The notes under the pieces were generated by a model. It saw only the letters and a list, made by a program, of their open reading frames with translations. It was not told the DNA's origin and ran no database searches. From Pholis gunnellus (taxonomy: Eukaryota; Chordata; Actinopteri; Perciformes; Pholidae), in NCBI GenBank assembly GCA_910591455.2, contig OU342819.1:9881742-9945741 (forward strand): 64,000 nucleotides of DNA. The letters run 5' to 3'. Of the stretch, positions 1-14,200 are shown piece after piece. The stretch's first letter is position 1; every line of letters begins with the position of its first letter. Both the position numbers and the translations under genes were made by a program.

Positions 1-3000
1 GGTCTATGTCTAAATGATGTTTCGCTGACGTCCTTCATTGTTCAGCAATGTAATGAACAACAATTTCAAATACAACCCCCCCCCCCCACATCTCTCCCCT
101 CTATTTCTGTTTTTAAGTAGGTAAGACCAGCAACTCAAAAGGGAAACATAGTGAGCAGAAAACTAGCCCAGTGCAAGCCAACTGATACACCGACACAGGT
201 GTTGACTTTGTAACGACAGCTGTTTAAACCAAGTATGTACAAGGAAGGGTTTTTAACAACAATGAAAACTGACGCAGGTGAAGCGGTCGGTTGAAATTCT
301 CACATTCAGCGAAACCTGAATTCACTACAGGAAAGCGGAAACACACAGTATTTACCTTTTAAGTGCACCAGAGCGGGTTAATTGAAAAGTCTGTTGACAG
401 AAAATTGGTCTGCAACTATTTTGGTTATCAATTAATCGTTTTAAGCCCTTTTTCAGTCAAAACACATTCTCTGGTTCCAGCTTAAAATTTTAATTACACA
501 TCAAAAAAATACTTTTCTAAACCAGTCCAATCTCATAAAAGGTCAGTGGTTACTTCAAAGAAGCTAAGTAAGGATGAACTATCAGGTGTCACAGCTTTCT
601 AGTCCTAACTCGATCTAACTTGATCCTGCAGTGTGGGAGTCGCAGAGGCGCGCACACACACACGCAGAGCTAAACTAACTGAGCACATTCTAGCTGATCA
701 CACAGGTTATCGTAACCACTCCTGACAAACATAATCCCTGCTACACTCAAGCATGATGGGTAAACCCGTTAATCAAAGACCATCGGGTGACTCCCAGGCA
801 TCTGCAGACTAAACAGCACCTCAGATCAAAGCCTGTTAGAAAAGCTTGGTGCTTTTTTCACAATGCCATTTAACAACACATGTTATTTACTGACCAGAGT
901 GTGGAATATGAAATTTAGTCGATGCACAATCTACGAACGCACAAAGCATCAGCTGTTTGTATTTACCCTAAACTTCCGTTAGTTTGAAACTGAAGGTTCC
1001 ACCAGCCAAGAACAGCTAATAGCGAAGCTAAATGCTGACAGCGATGGAAAAAAAACATGCATTCACTTAAACAACATTTAACATCTGTGGTAAAGAGTAT
1101 CAGAGTAATTCGAGAGCTCTGACACAGCTGGATGGGTAAAAAAAAAGAAAAAGAAGAAAAGTCAGAATTTTACAGAGGGATTTCCAAATTGCCCTGCTTT
1201 CTAGCATTTTGTCATGCATTTTGTCCTCAACTTTGTCATGCCATACTGGCATAAAGTAATCATGAAAAGGTGTTTAATTTAGGAATACTGGAGCTGAAAA
1301 CCACATGATGCTAAAACTCCAACCTACAACAGGTCAGGAGAAAGAGGTCAGAGGTGGAAAGACAGCTTCTGGGTGACTCCTACATTCTGCTCCCTGCTGA
1401 TGTGTGTGGCAGGGTGTATGATTCTGCATGTGTGTGTGTGTGTGTGAGTGTATGACACTCGAGGAATGTGGTGGAAAACGTAGTTGGGGATATCTCCGAA
1501 CAGGTTGAAGACCTGCATGACTTCTCAAGAAAGACGTGGTCTGCTTTGAACCAAAAGCCACCGGCCACTTGAAGCTTGCCATGATGCGGTTTTTAGTAAT
1601 GTGGTCCATCACTGGCATATTGCTAATCTTTTTTCACAGCCATACTAAATGAGAACTACCGGACATCATCATCTAAATAGGTCCTGAATTATATATGTCT
1701 TGTTGTAATGCTGCATTGGGGGCAGAAAAACAGCCCAATTAGAAGCCAGTTAAGTAGTTCGCATCTGGCTCTCAGTTGCAATTGAATGCCTCACGCTGTT
1801 GTTGGAAAAAGAAGAGAACTAGTCCGTTTCCCTGCAGCGCCCCTCTAGTTAACCAAAGCTGTGAAGAGAAAGCCCTTTAAAGTCCTACTGCTTTTTCCAC
1901 CATCTCCCATAAAAGACAGCAGTCTAAAGAGTTTTATGATCAACCATTAAGCTCTGTGCACACTTGTTCCTGGCAGGTCTTCTTACATTCACTACAGACT
2001 CGGCACGACCGTAAACACGACACGATGGAAATTAACCAAAAGAAAAACACACTTCGACTTTTGATAAAGCGTTTCAAATCCATCTTCCGCTTCGGTAATG
2101 GAATGTGCGATGGAATGAGAGTAATATATTAATGGTATGAGGAAATTAATCCACGGGGAATTTGTATGATGGGTGTTAGTGTACGCTATACTCTGCAAGC
2201 ATTTGATGTGAAAACATTAGCACCCGAGTGAATATTCAACAGCACAGAGTACAGCCACCAACATGACTCAAATGCTTTCTCCTCAGAGGCACCACAATCA
2301 CCAAGCGCAAGCTCGGACTTCTAATGTTTGAAGAGGTGTTTGAGGCCGGCCTCATGTGTGATATTTCACACAGGGCTTTGTGAAAGTTGGCTCACTATGT
2401 TAAGCACTTTTGGTACATACATGTGTTGGAACCACAGCCAGAACGTATAATACTTTTTCATGATTTGTCAGTGTCACAGATGCTTGCATGTGTGAATGCA
2501 AATGTTAATCTGTATGAATGGAAATCTTTGTCTTGGTGGGCAGTAACATGGAGGAACATGCTGTATCCATCCTTTTAAAAAAAAAGCTCCAATTATCATC
2601 TCTGCTTGGCTGAGTCAAAGCAGCTATGAATCAATTTGTAATATTTAAAATGTTTGTTTGGTTTCTATTCAAGAACTATATTGTTTATTATGATAGACTT
2701 TTCCTCATTTTAAAAACACAACTCTATCAGTGGAAAGCCTCGTTACTATGTGCACGTGAGACTTGGGGTAAAGGCGACAACATCAACACCCTGCTAACAG
2801 CTTTAGTGGTGGCCCCGCACGGGTGTGACCCCCCCCCCCCCCCCCCCGGTAATGATATTTTGACTCAGTGATATGACCCAAACACTAGCAGCACAGCTGA
2901 GGAACTTGCAAACACACAATCCTTTCAGACTGCTTCACAGAAGCGATAAAGCCAACTGCTGTGGTAGCAACACCACGCAAAGAAGACCACATTGCAGCTG

Positions 3001-3041
3001 GGTACATGAATCGGTCGAACCCGGTCGACTTCACTCTTGGC

Positions 3042-3162
3042 GAGTGTATTGTTGAGGACCCAAAGAAGTGCAGAGTCTAATGTGAAGTTGTTGGATGAGC
3101 GGTTCCCGAGAAAGCAGCAACAACAACGGAGGCCAAGAAATCCGCCTGTTCCGAACAGGCAG
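3042..3162 (+). repeat. Dispersed repeat family R1, copy A
   Basis: Matches a second copy at 27361-27484 in the same orientation. Shared blocks include GTGTATTGTTGAGGACCCAA, a GTGAAGTT(G/T) segment, ATGAGCG, GAGAAAGC, GGCCAAG and GAACAGGCA. I estimate roughly three quarters identity with small indels. The family was not identified, and there is no open frame long enough to call a protein. Confidence 0.7.
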
Positions 3163-3273
3163 CTGAGATACAAAAAGCTACATGAGATGTAGCATCTTGA
3201 GCACATATTACCATACCGTCGATGTCTGGTGAAAACCATGTCTCTCCAAATTTATAAACTTAAAAGGCAAATT

Positions 3274-3452
3274 GATGGTTTTACACTTTGGCTTTTGTAC
3301 ATATTAAACAAATGAGATTGCGTGTTAATTTTTAAGATTCAGAGTTGCTGGTAGGCAAATTCAGTTATTTATTGATAGGTAGATTGTTTTTGTGCTAAGC
3401 TAAGCTAACTATCTGTAGCTTTGCATTTACTGTGCAGATGGGATCATGACAA
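3274..3452 (+). repeat. Teleost dispersed repeat R2 (GCTAAGCTAAGCTAA type), copy 1
   Basis: Contains TTTTACACTTTGGCTTTTGT, ATTAAACAAATGAGATT, GTTGCTGGTAGGCA and GTGCTAAGCTAAGCTAACT, then TGTAGCTTTGCATTTACTGT. This is the order I know from a very common non-autonomous repeat of percomorph fish genomes. It lies just downstream of R1 copy A. Identification is from memory of the repeat's wording, not from a search. Confidence 0.7.
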
Positions 3453-4649
3453 TTTGATATTTTATATTTTTCATTTTAAAAGCACGGTTCTCACAGAACA
3501 GCCACGATATATTCATCAGTTCACATCTGTATGCTAAAACTACAACCCATGACCTAGGGCATGTTGCTCTGCCTGCAGCATATCCAGCTACAGTCCATCT
3601 ATGAAAGTGACATTCCTGCACCCCAACAACCCCCCAGCCCCCATCATGGTTTTCGGCCAAGCGTGACAAAGTGCTTAGTGACATGAGAGACCATAATCAC
3701 TGGAGAGGGGGAGAGACGAGGCACGCAGAGAGAATGGTGAATAGTGCTAGACCCTGCTGCCTTTTGCATTAGGTCACTGGATGCTGTGGCAGTGGGCTTC
3801 ATTCCTGGGCCCCACAGACGGACACACACACACACACAGCTCTCTCACTTTCAAAACCACCAGGAATATGGCACAAAGTAGAACGGGATGAAACAGCACA
3901 TGACAGAGCACAGCCAAAACGAGTCAGCCCAGTACAATGCGGTACAGTGCGGTAAGCGTACATGTCCACTACAACTTATCCCTCTTAGCCACATTAGCAT
4001 TTCTTTGTCCTGTTCGCACCAGAAAAGACACAATTTAATGAAATACAGAGCCCTTTTCTTTTGCTTTCTCCTCATAGCGTGGGCTCAGAAATAGTTGGTT
4101 TTCATGACTCTCCAGTGGTTTCATACTACGCATCCAAATACAGCAAAATAAGCTGCATTCCTCTCAATAAGCTGAAGCAAAGAAAACAACAACAAAAAAA
4201 CTTTTTGAGCCGACAGGTCAGGTTTTCACCTTTGTCAACGTTAAGTGCAAGTGGAGCCCCTTCCAAAGGGACGTACACATATAAATGTGAGGAATGAACC
4301 AAAACAATCAGTATTCTTGGACGTCTCTTTCTTCCCCCACTGGAGACGGCCGGGAAGTCTGTGTGTTTAGGGGTTGACCGCTGCCAAGACGTTCAGCTAA
4401 CACTAACATGGAAAAAGAATCCAGACAGAATAAAGAGGAACTTTTTCTTTTTTTTTTTTAAACATGCAAACATATTTCACATTCTTGCAGGGGTGGTTGA
4501 GGCAGTGCCTTGGGTGGAAATTTGGAGAAGCTTGATAAACGTTCGTGGTTATAAATCGACAGCTGCACTGAAGGTTTGGGTAGAAACTTACTGGAAGTTT
4601 CTGTGATCTTCTGCAAGCTGCGTTATAGGTGCAGAGAAGAGACCGCACG

Positions 4650-5053
4650 TACATTACTAAGTACATCTGTACAAGTACAGTGTTGGGAGTACAATTTTGA
4701 GGTTCTTGCACTTTACTTGAATATTTCTATTACTTTGAGCTACTCCACTACAGCAGTTACTAGTTACCTTACAAAGTAAAAGTTAACATGCAACACATTT
4801 CAGTTGATAAAATATGATGCTTTGTTATAGATGAAACTCTTCGATATTATAAAAAAAAAAAACATACAAATCTAAAAAAAAAAAAAAAAAAAAAGGAGCC
4901 ATTCTGCATCACGAGTACTTTTTTAAATATAAATCAATTTAGCTAATTTTGAATGCAAGACTTTTACATACAATAGCAGTAGTTTTGCACTACGTTAATA
5001 GTATTACTACTATTACTTAAGTAAAGGATCTGAAACCCTCTTCCACTACTGAT
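4650..5053 (+). repeat. Teleost dispersed repeat R3 (near full-length, about 400 bp)
   Basis: Characteristic wording appears in order: TACAATTTTGAGGTTCTTGC, ACTTTACTTGAATATTTC, CTACTCCACTAC, TACTAGTTACCTTACA, ATATGATGCTTTGTTATAGA, CCATTCTGCATCACGAGTAC, TTTTGAATGCAAGACTTTTA, and ACTTAAGTAAAGGATCTGAA followed by CTTCCACTACT. This is a widespread fish interspersed repeat. It is interrupted internally by two A runs (about 4851-4862 and 4874-4894). Confidence 0.75.
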
Positions 5054-8000
5054 TAAAAAAAAAAAATAGAGCCTCGAGTCTGGACTGTCATGTTGCCTTC
5101 AAAAACTACAAAAACAAAATAAATCATCTGTCAATGGGCATTTGTATTGCTTCATGCTTCCCACAGATAAAAGAACACAAAGAAAAAGAAAGGATTAGAA
5201 AACTCAAACAAGAATCAGGTGAGACTCAGGTAAAAAAAAAACGGTCTGCATAAAACAAGGCGAAGCTCTAAAACTTTTGCATGCAAATGTGTTCTGGGTA
5301 GCTCTTTGCACGCACCCCCCTCCATTCCTTCAATCCCTGCACTGAGTTCACTCTAACAGTTACCGCGGCACACAGGGGCCGGGCTGCACATCTGGGACAC
5401 GTTAAATGGAGCTGCCTCGTCTGCTCCGTTCTGGCTCGGCCTGTGTGGTTGGGTGGGGCGGGAGTCACAGGTTTAAGACTTGCTGCAGGTAAGGTATCAG
5501 CAAACCCGATCACACACACACACCGCCAATAAACACGCCAAATTACAAGGTGAACAGAGGTTAAGACCAAGAGAAAGGTATTTTAAGAGAAGGGAGTGTG
5601 AGAGTGCGTGTGCGTACGTAAGGAGATTAACCTGCGTGTTTGTGTGTGTGTGACATATAGCAGAGGAGGGGAGGGAGGAACATCAAAGAAGGAGGAAGAG
5701 GAGAGCGATGGAGTAGACGGGCCTTGCATTCCTCCAAACTTTCAAAAGGAACAATCTCCACTCCATTAAGTGTTTCCCCCTTTTAGAGAAAAAGCGCTGT
5801 TGGGGGGGTTTCACTAACTTTCCTGCCTACTTCTTCTCTTTCTCTCTCCCTCTCTCTTCAATATAACTAACTACTGCTTCTGGTTTTAATCCAGCTGCCT
5901 CTCTGCTGATCATATGCACGTTTCCAACCAAGGAAACACATGCCGTTGATTTAAGCTCCACAAAGTCTCCACCGCCATCTGGCCAACAGGTACCCGGGGT
6001 AATGCCTTCACTGACCCATGTGAAGATATAAATACATGTCAGTGTGGAATACAAAAGGTAATGGAAATCATGGACTTTTTACATTCGAAAAGGTGGACCA
6101 ATCATTTCTTTTCAAAGACAAGATTGAAGACATTAAAACACACGAGTGCAATCATATGACAAACTGTTTTACAGGCATTTTGGCAAAGATGGGATCAGGG
6201 GAAATGGATTCTGGCAGTGCTGCGGTGACACACGCCACAGCAGCAGACTTGGACTTGTGTCACTGCCACCTGTCTGGCCTTCTGTTTGCACGAGTGTCCA
6301 CTTGAGTGATTAAATGTGTGAGAGAGCAGGACCGACTCAAGGATAACAGACAACAGAATGACTCTAAAATATGAGAAAAGTACAAGATACGGGTTTCTCA
6401 CATCCAATCTTTCTATATTCCTCTCCACACAGCCAAGAGACAAACACAAAAGATCTACTATGACTAACGTCACAACAAATGCTGAATTAAATCAATTCGT
6501 CTCCCCACACTCACAAACCAAAACACAAGATTTGCAGTCTTCAAATAATGTTTAATGAGCCCCCAGGCTGAAAAAGATTTGTTCTCAGTTGAATTTGCTT
6601 CACATTGCTTAATGAAGAGAACAACGTTTATGAGTCCTGTGTGAGTATTATTCACGTTGGCTCACTTAAAGTGGGAAAAGGGGAATATGGTTAATTTGCA
6701 ATAAGCTCGTTGAGTTTTATTGTTACGAGAATAGATGCACTTGCTGTTGTTGTGTTGAACATATTCATGTTATTTAAATAGCGTCGTCACATGTTTCGTG
6801 ACGGCTAACAAACGTAGCCATACTGGCAGCGAGAGCGAAGAATAATAAACCCACATGTAAAGAGAACGCAGTGGTTGCTCTGGAGGAGCAGTGAACTGAA
6901 ACATTTACTACATTATGTAAACCAACTGAATTGAAGAAAACCACAGAGGCTTGCAATAACATATCTCACTCTGTGTATTTAGCCAACATGAGAAGGTTAA
7001 CAATATCTGGAAGCCAAATATAGAAACTGACACATCTAAAAATACTGTAGGAATATTAAACATTAGGAAAGACACTAAAAAGGAGACATAGGTTGACTTT
7101 TTGTGCTTTCTGGTTCGTGTCCCTCAGCCATCCATCCATACTGCAGTCTAGAAGTCTTTCCTGTTCCGACATGTAGTGAATTGAGACCCAACCCGACCCG
7201 GTATTATTTGGACCTGGTTCGGATTCCTCAAAACCACAATTGATCTCAGGAAGACATCTACTACTGTCCTAGTTTGTAACCTCCACCTTCATCCTCCGAT
7301 CTGGGTTTAAGTCACTTTCTAATCTTTTTATCGGCTGCAGTTGACAACAAGCAGACTAGGAAGATTATGGTCTGTCTGGCTCTCTCTCTGCCGCAAACAC
7401 ACATAGTGCAAACCGACCAGGAAATGCCGGAGGATGTGACATTCAAGCAGACAGGTAAGGAAATGAGAACAACCAAGCAAGTAAACACACACACACACAC
7501 GCACACTTGAAAATTGAGACATTTTCTCCTGTGAACAGGTGCAAAGAGTGACGTCCCATCACACAGACAGTTTTTATTTGTTGTTATCTGGGAAAAAAAG
7601 GAGAGACTGAGAAAGGGCGAGATAGTCCGTCTCACAGAAGACGCCTTGCTGAGAAGGTCTTCCATCAACCCACAGGAAAAGTGATCCTCTGTTATGACGC
7701 TGCCTCTGGAGACATTCATCTCATTCACACTGTGGGCAAGACAAATAATCCATCACACTGCAACTCGACTTATAAGTGGCCAGAGAAAATGTTGTCTCCA
7801 AAGCTGAATGAGATCATTTTTCATCCTTATCCAAGCAGACAAATGCACAGTCACACACACACACAGTCAGACACACACACATCTCATCTATTGAGAAGCT
7901 CTGGCAGTGTGGCTTGTTTTGCAGCAAATCAGAATGATAGCTTTGGCTGAATATGGACTTCTTGTCCACTTTTGTTGGCGATCCACTTGGACATCACCGT

Positions 8001-8640
8001 TCTTAATTCTTTCAAGGGGATTCAGCATGAGATTTCCACTGGTATGTGGTGGATCCCGCCATTAACGCGAGCACCTCATTGACCTCGACACAGTAATAAA
8101 CGTGGGTCAATGAAAAAGCCCCTTCCTGGCCTCCAGGTGAGGGGGGGTCCCCCCCATTCATAGGGTGTGATTAGGTAAATCCTCTGCAGGCTTGAACAGG
8201 CCTTAGTCCCATCCTCCCCTGCACCTGAAACACCAACACCCTCTCTTACACAACCACGCAGCATAACAGGATACTTCCTGTGTGTGGTGACACATATCCT
8301 TGGTTCTTCCTGCTCCATGCATTGCTCCACTGACTCCTTTTGTGGTTTACTTCATCTAGTCTCTGCAGCCAAATCACTATTTGCTCTTTTCTCACACTCT
8401 CTCACTCACACACACACACCCCCACACACACACACACAGAGTCAAAACTGTCTGTGGGAGTATTTCCACATGAGCTGTCAGTGTCCATTGTTTCGGCGAG
8501 TCTCTGGGACACAATTCATATCAGGACAAGAGTCAGGGCTCGTTGCTCCCCTCCTCCATTCTTTTCCTTCCTCTCCCGTCCTGAACTGCTGAGTTGGCCT
8601 GATTCAACCACCAACTCGTGGCCCACATGTCTGCAGAAGA

Positions 8641-8663
8641 GGGGGGGGGGGGGGGGGGGGGGG
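8641..8663 (+). repeat. Poly-G run (23)
   Basis: Uninterrupted G run, the longest G/C homopolymer in the window. Confidence 0.95.
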
Positions 8664-11106
8664 TCGGTAGGAGAAGGGGCAGCATCTTCTCACAGTGTGT
8701 CCGTCTATTGCTGCCAGACATCTGTGAGTCAGTTCAGGAGCTCATAAGATGGCAAATGTTAAAGAAGCGCAAGGCTTTAGGCTAAATCTCAGTTTGCTTA
8801 GTAGTTTATTGAAGTTTCTATCCTGAATAAACAGTAAGCCAGACTAGTCCATCTGCGACTATGACTAAAAGGTACGCAACTGTGGCTGACGTTATTCACT
8901 TTTTTTGCTCCAGGTTAAAGAGGCATGACTGGTATTTTTGATTTTGCATTAACATCTTATACACTGCATAAAAATAAATAAATATTTGGCACAGTTTCTC
9001 TTAGTACTTACATGGTGAGCTGACCCTGAATCAGAGTCAAAGTATGTGACAAAATGCAGCTGTGAAAAAGTGCAGTTTTGAATCATTCAACTGATAACTT
9101 AAGAGACTGACTATAATAAAGCAAAGTAAAACATCACAACTAAAGATCCGATGACTAAATGATGAAACTCTTCCAATCAAAAACAATTACACAATGAACA
9201 CACCATAGATAAGACGCCCGCTTTAGATCCTCTAGATCTAAGAGGATTTGCTTTCATGTTAACTGAGGTTTGCAATGGCTACTGTTCGCTCTGGTGATTT
9301 GTGATGGCCAATCAGAAATACTGGCTCCATTCTAGCCAATCAAATCACTCCAGTGTGTGTTATGGCTGAACAATTGCCAGACTGGTGAGGTGGCATGACA
9401 GCTTGTCTCATTGTTTTAGCCTCATGACCTATATATGGCTATACTCATTTAGCCGACAGTAATTCTTCCAGTACGGGGAGGGTAGAGATCCCACTGAGCA
9501 AAAAACAAACAAAACAAAAACAAAACATGGACCTCAACTCAGATAGACGCACTAGTGTTTATTCCATACACTGCATTTGAACACAGCCCATACGCCCCTG
9601 TTTGCACAGGCTTTCAGGTTGAGTGGATTTAGTTATGGAGGTTGTTTTAGCCTCAGGGACTGTGAACTTCTGACCGGGGTCATCAAATGGGGAAAATAAA
9701 TATCATCACATGCTACAAGGTCTGGTTGGTTTCAGGAACAAGGAGCGTATGTGTTGGCAATACACAGTACTTATATATGCACCTTCCATGTGCATCAGTG
9801 GCAGTATGCACAACAAACTCCACTCATTTCAAAGCAAAAGGCCGAGAACCTTTATTGAATTACAAAATAAAGGAGGTCTGACAGATTTATTAGTTTATTA
9901 ACTAAACCGTCGACAGTTACGAGTTAGCATGAGCCTGTTGCTGTAGCCAAGACACCGTTAAGCTAGAGTAAGCAGGGTGGCTCTGAAGCCAACCTTGCCA
10001 TCGGCGAGTGCGTTTGGTGCGGGTGAGCTGTCGTGAAGCAGTCAGTCAGTCCCTCCTTTGTAATTATGGGCTACCAAAATAACCCTCTGCAGAGGCAATG
10101 CTAGGTTGATGTTGTGCTAGCTGCCGTGCACTTCTCATGGCTCAGCTTGCTTAGGCCAGAGAGCTATAGGTCGCCTCTCAGGCCAGAACCCGAAGTATAT
10201 GTACTTCTGTTGATTTGAGGATTACGAGGATTTGAATGAAAGGTTTTCAACTTATTCTTAAAAGTGGAAAAGTCATCAGTTAAACAGATCCAAAAGTTAC
10301 TAAAAGACTATAGAATCCCGGCACAAAAAACACACACTGATATGGTGGTGAATTTGTGAAAGATTACAGTAAACCAGATGTGATGTGTCCGTCAGTGACA
10401 GTCAATCTTTTCAAGCCAACCTACATGTGCGATAAACAAAGATTTCCCAAAAGGACACAAATAATTAGCTCAAGCTTGCACTTGTGTTGATCACATTTGT
10501 ATGTGTGATTTTTTGGAGCGTTTTCCAGCGCTACACACAGAGCATGCCTGGCCTTGTCCTCAAGTAGAGCTGTAATTAAGGAGGAACTGCAGTGAGCAGT
10601 CTCACAGCGAACCGTCTCTGCACAAAAACCAGCAACTCCTCCCTCAGAAACCCACTAACATCCACCCAGGCCAGCATCCATATTCCCCTCTCACTCCAAC
10701 CCCAAATCTTCACCCTCTTCCCTCACTTTGCTCGTGACGCGTTTCTAATCTTGGCCTGGGAATTTTCCACTGCATACTCTTAAACAACCACTCTCAGTAT
10801 TGTCTCTGTCCTGTTTGAGGGGAAATCCATCCTTACATTGGTTTAAATCATTTACCTGTGATGTTAAATTGTATTACAGCTGGTTTAATGTCTGTGTTGA
10901 ACCCTGAGTTGTCAAGTTAATGCATTTCCAAGAATTAGATTCAACCACTCCAATAGAACATGAGCAGACACAGCTGTATGTCAACATTAAACTCTATTAG
11001 AATGATGATGATGATAAAACTGGTTTCTCTTTCATTTCTCAATGAAAAATGTTTTAGTTATCTGTGAAAAATAAGTACATCGCCGAGCTCTGCAGGCAAA
11101 AACAAT

Positions 11107-11285
11107 CCACCTAACAGCACCTCTAAAGCTCACTAACTTGCATGTTGCAAACCAAGCTAGCAGTTTCCTCATTCCAAGTCTTTATGCTAAGCTAGGCTGG
11201 CTGTAGTGTAATACTGAAAGGACAAATATGAGAGTGATATCAATCTTCTTATCCAACCGTTGGCCAGAAACTGAATAATGTATTG
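11107..11285 (+). repeat. Teleost dispersed repeat R2, copy 2
   Basis: Shows CACCTCTAAAGCTCACTAAC, TCCAAGTCTTTATGCTAAGC, CTGGCTGTAG, ATGAGAGTGATATCAATCTT and CTTATCCAACCGTTGGCCAG. These are the usual landmarks of the same fish repeat and include its right-hand part, which copy 1 lacks. Confidence 0.75.
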
Positions 11286-14200
11286 TTTTTCTTTCTTAAG
11301 TATGTTGCTTTAGAGTGAAATGGTAAATTACTATCGTAATCTGTAATAATACATAAAACAGCTCGAAGAAAATAAAGTAAAATCAGATTGTAAAGAAAAA
11401 CAGATGTGTTATGATTACTGGTTAATTCTATCACGTTAAGACAGGAGAAATCCCAAAACAAACCCTGTCCCTTATGTTTATGACAACATACAAACACCAA
11501 CATACAAAATGATCAAAAACCCACACACACACACACACACAGTTGGAAATTTCACAGGATCTCGTTCCACTTTTCAAGCCATACACCAAGGGGAAAAAAA
11601 ATAATAAGGCATAGAAGTATTTCAAGCTTGTTTTTCTCTCTTTGAAGGTTCATGCTGCAGAGGAGTGGCCTGCTGTTGGGGGCTTAGGAAGTTGTTTGTT
11701 TGTCCCAGAAGGACTGGCTATATTCATCACAGCCAGCATACAATTTCGAGAAAGCCTGCGTCTGAGCTTATTTAGCAGCAGCATGAGGTCAATTTCAACT
11801 GAGCCACTGAGTTTTTGAGAATCGGAGTAGTCATGACGGACCTTCTGTAAGGTGCGATAGCATTCCTCCATTGAGAGAAGCGGTGTGTGTTTCGTTCATT
11901 TTTTAACCAATATGAAGAACTGCAAATCCACCACATCCTTCAGGAAGTGTGCACGTCACACATTTGAGCGGTTTTTGTTAGAAGGATGAATTTTCAACAA
12001 ACCCAGCTACTTTTCTTCGACAATTTGTGACCAAGCAAAACCAAAAAGAGGGAACATTTTCGACTCTTGGTTTGAAAAAAAATGTCAAAATAAATCCATG
12101 AAATGCACATAGAACGTGACAAACAGATGCTTGTGCCCCGACACAGACACTCCTGTCCCGCAATGTCTGGAAACTTCATTGTGGGGGGAGCGAGGACGCA
12201 GTTCAAAGAGAGGTCGTAAACCAAAATGAAAGCAGGGACTTAGGAAACACAAACACCAATATAGTCCAGCCAAAGACAACAGCCCTTACAAGTTTAATTA
12301 AAACACAGGAACCTTCCCTCCCACGCCTCAATAACAAAGAGAAGAGTTGAAGATGTGCGTCAGCTGGCATTTGTGATGCATATAAAAAGTCTGAAAGCAC
12401 ATGTGTGCCTCCTCTGCTTTGTTACAGTTCCAGCAAAAGACTTCTGGGATGCAATTATTATAATATGACTCAGTCCACAAAACGCATAATACAAATTAGT
12501 TGTGTGCATGCTTGCATCTGGCTGCATGTTTAGGATGGGTGTGGATTTGCGTTTGTCCCTTATTGTGCCAGCTGACATGATTTACAGCGTCAGCCAAGCT
12601 GGTCTGCAGACGCTCTGCACTCAAGAGGCACAAAGAGAGGCAGCTACGCATCGGACACGGCTTCTTCGTCTCTGTCCTGCTCCTGGCAGGCACCAGGCAC
12701 CTCCATCACACTTTAACTGTGGCTGGCATTGTCTGAAGACATGCAGAGAAAGGGCCACACACGGGTTTTATTGAGAAGGCCACACACTACCTAAAGAGGC
12801 TTTTTTTAACGGCACTGAAACCTTTCCCAGTAGAGACAAGGATTTATTTGGCATGGCGCAGAGATGCACTGTGACACACACACACAGCAAGCGGGAAAGA
12901 TTTCTGACGAGGCCTTGAACACCTCACTTGCCCCAGATGAGGCGTTTTTCAAAAAGGAGGCGCATTTTCCCATGCTGCAGCCCCTCCGAATGTGACCCAG
13001 ATGTGTCATCAAAGTATCTGTGCAAAGCTCACACAATGCGCGAATAAAAGGCTTCTTGTCTCATACCGTACATGACATTGGCTTGTGCCACATCTCTGCC
13101 TGCACGGGCTACCCCCCCCCCCCCCCCTTCTCCAGAAAATTCCTGATTTCTGTTGGCTCAGATTGCAACAAGAGGATAACAGCCAAGCCGCAGGATGGAG
13201 GTGGACTCAACCTGCCCAGTCATCCCTCCTTCCTCCCTTCCTCCCTGCCCGTCCGTCCGTCTTTCTTACTGTCAGGCTGACTCCTCACTGTCTGCCGTGG
13301 GTTTCTCCCCCTTTGGCCTCGACAATTGAGTCATGCCTGAGCTTTTAAGTGAAAAGAATGAGTATCGGTCTAAAGAGCTATCTAAAACAAGCATTTTTGA
13401 ATGTGGACCAAGATGATCAGACCGACGAGTCGCATTTGTCCTATCTGACAGGAACTGCACACTTTAACCACTCAGGAAAAGGCAAAGGGAGCCACAGTAT
13501 AACTGACAGCTGCCGTCTTCTTCTCCCACAAGGAGCATTAGGCAGGGAGTAGGCCCTGTTGTTTCATGGCGGGCCCTTTCACTCAGCCAGCTCCTTTCGT
13601 TGCAGAGCCTGAGGCCGCTCTCTGGTACCAAGCACAAAGACTAGAGGTAGTGGCAGTTCAAGCACAACAGACCACACTCAAAACTCACACTAAATGACTT
13701 GGGTGTTCTGTTAAGGGAGTCACAAAGAGCACCGAGGGAATGCAATAAGGCAGTGCCTTTACGTGCCCGAAATAGACCTGCTGGAATGAGGAAAGGGATT
13801 CTTTCTGCCTATCATGGTATTTGATTGTGTGGCTGGCATGCGAGTTTATGAACCACTGAACAGCACACAAAATACAAAAGAGCCAAGAGCACGACATCAA
13901 AAAAAAAAAAAGCTGCACACTGGCATGATTACATTCTGAATCATCTATACTAATCTAGTGTCCAAGGACTGAATCAGCTTTGTGAGGCCTGATAGAGAGC
14001 CAACGCTAATTACTGAGGTGGCTCCTCTTCTTGTCCACATGGATGAAATGTTGTGGGGTCAAAGCTTTAACCTACAGCTACCATGACTGAGCACTGGCAT
14101 GTTGACACATCTGCCGCACAATCCCATCTAACAGGGCATGTGGACAAAGGTACACACAGCAAACACACACACACACCACGTGTTGTCAGAAGCCCTTTGG

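Noticed and set aside
7312..7728. 138-codon minus-strand frame considered as the missing pard6g last exon
   Set aside because: It contains no CRIB or PDZ features, is partly CA-repeat derived, and has no suitable phase-1 acceptor that I could identify.
9231..9251. Small palindrome ATCCTCT...AGAGGAT
   Set aside because: A 7-bp stem with a 7-base loop is common by chance.
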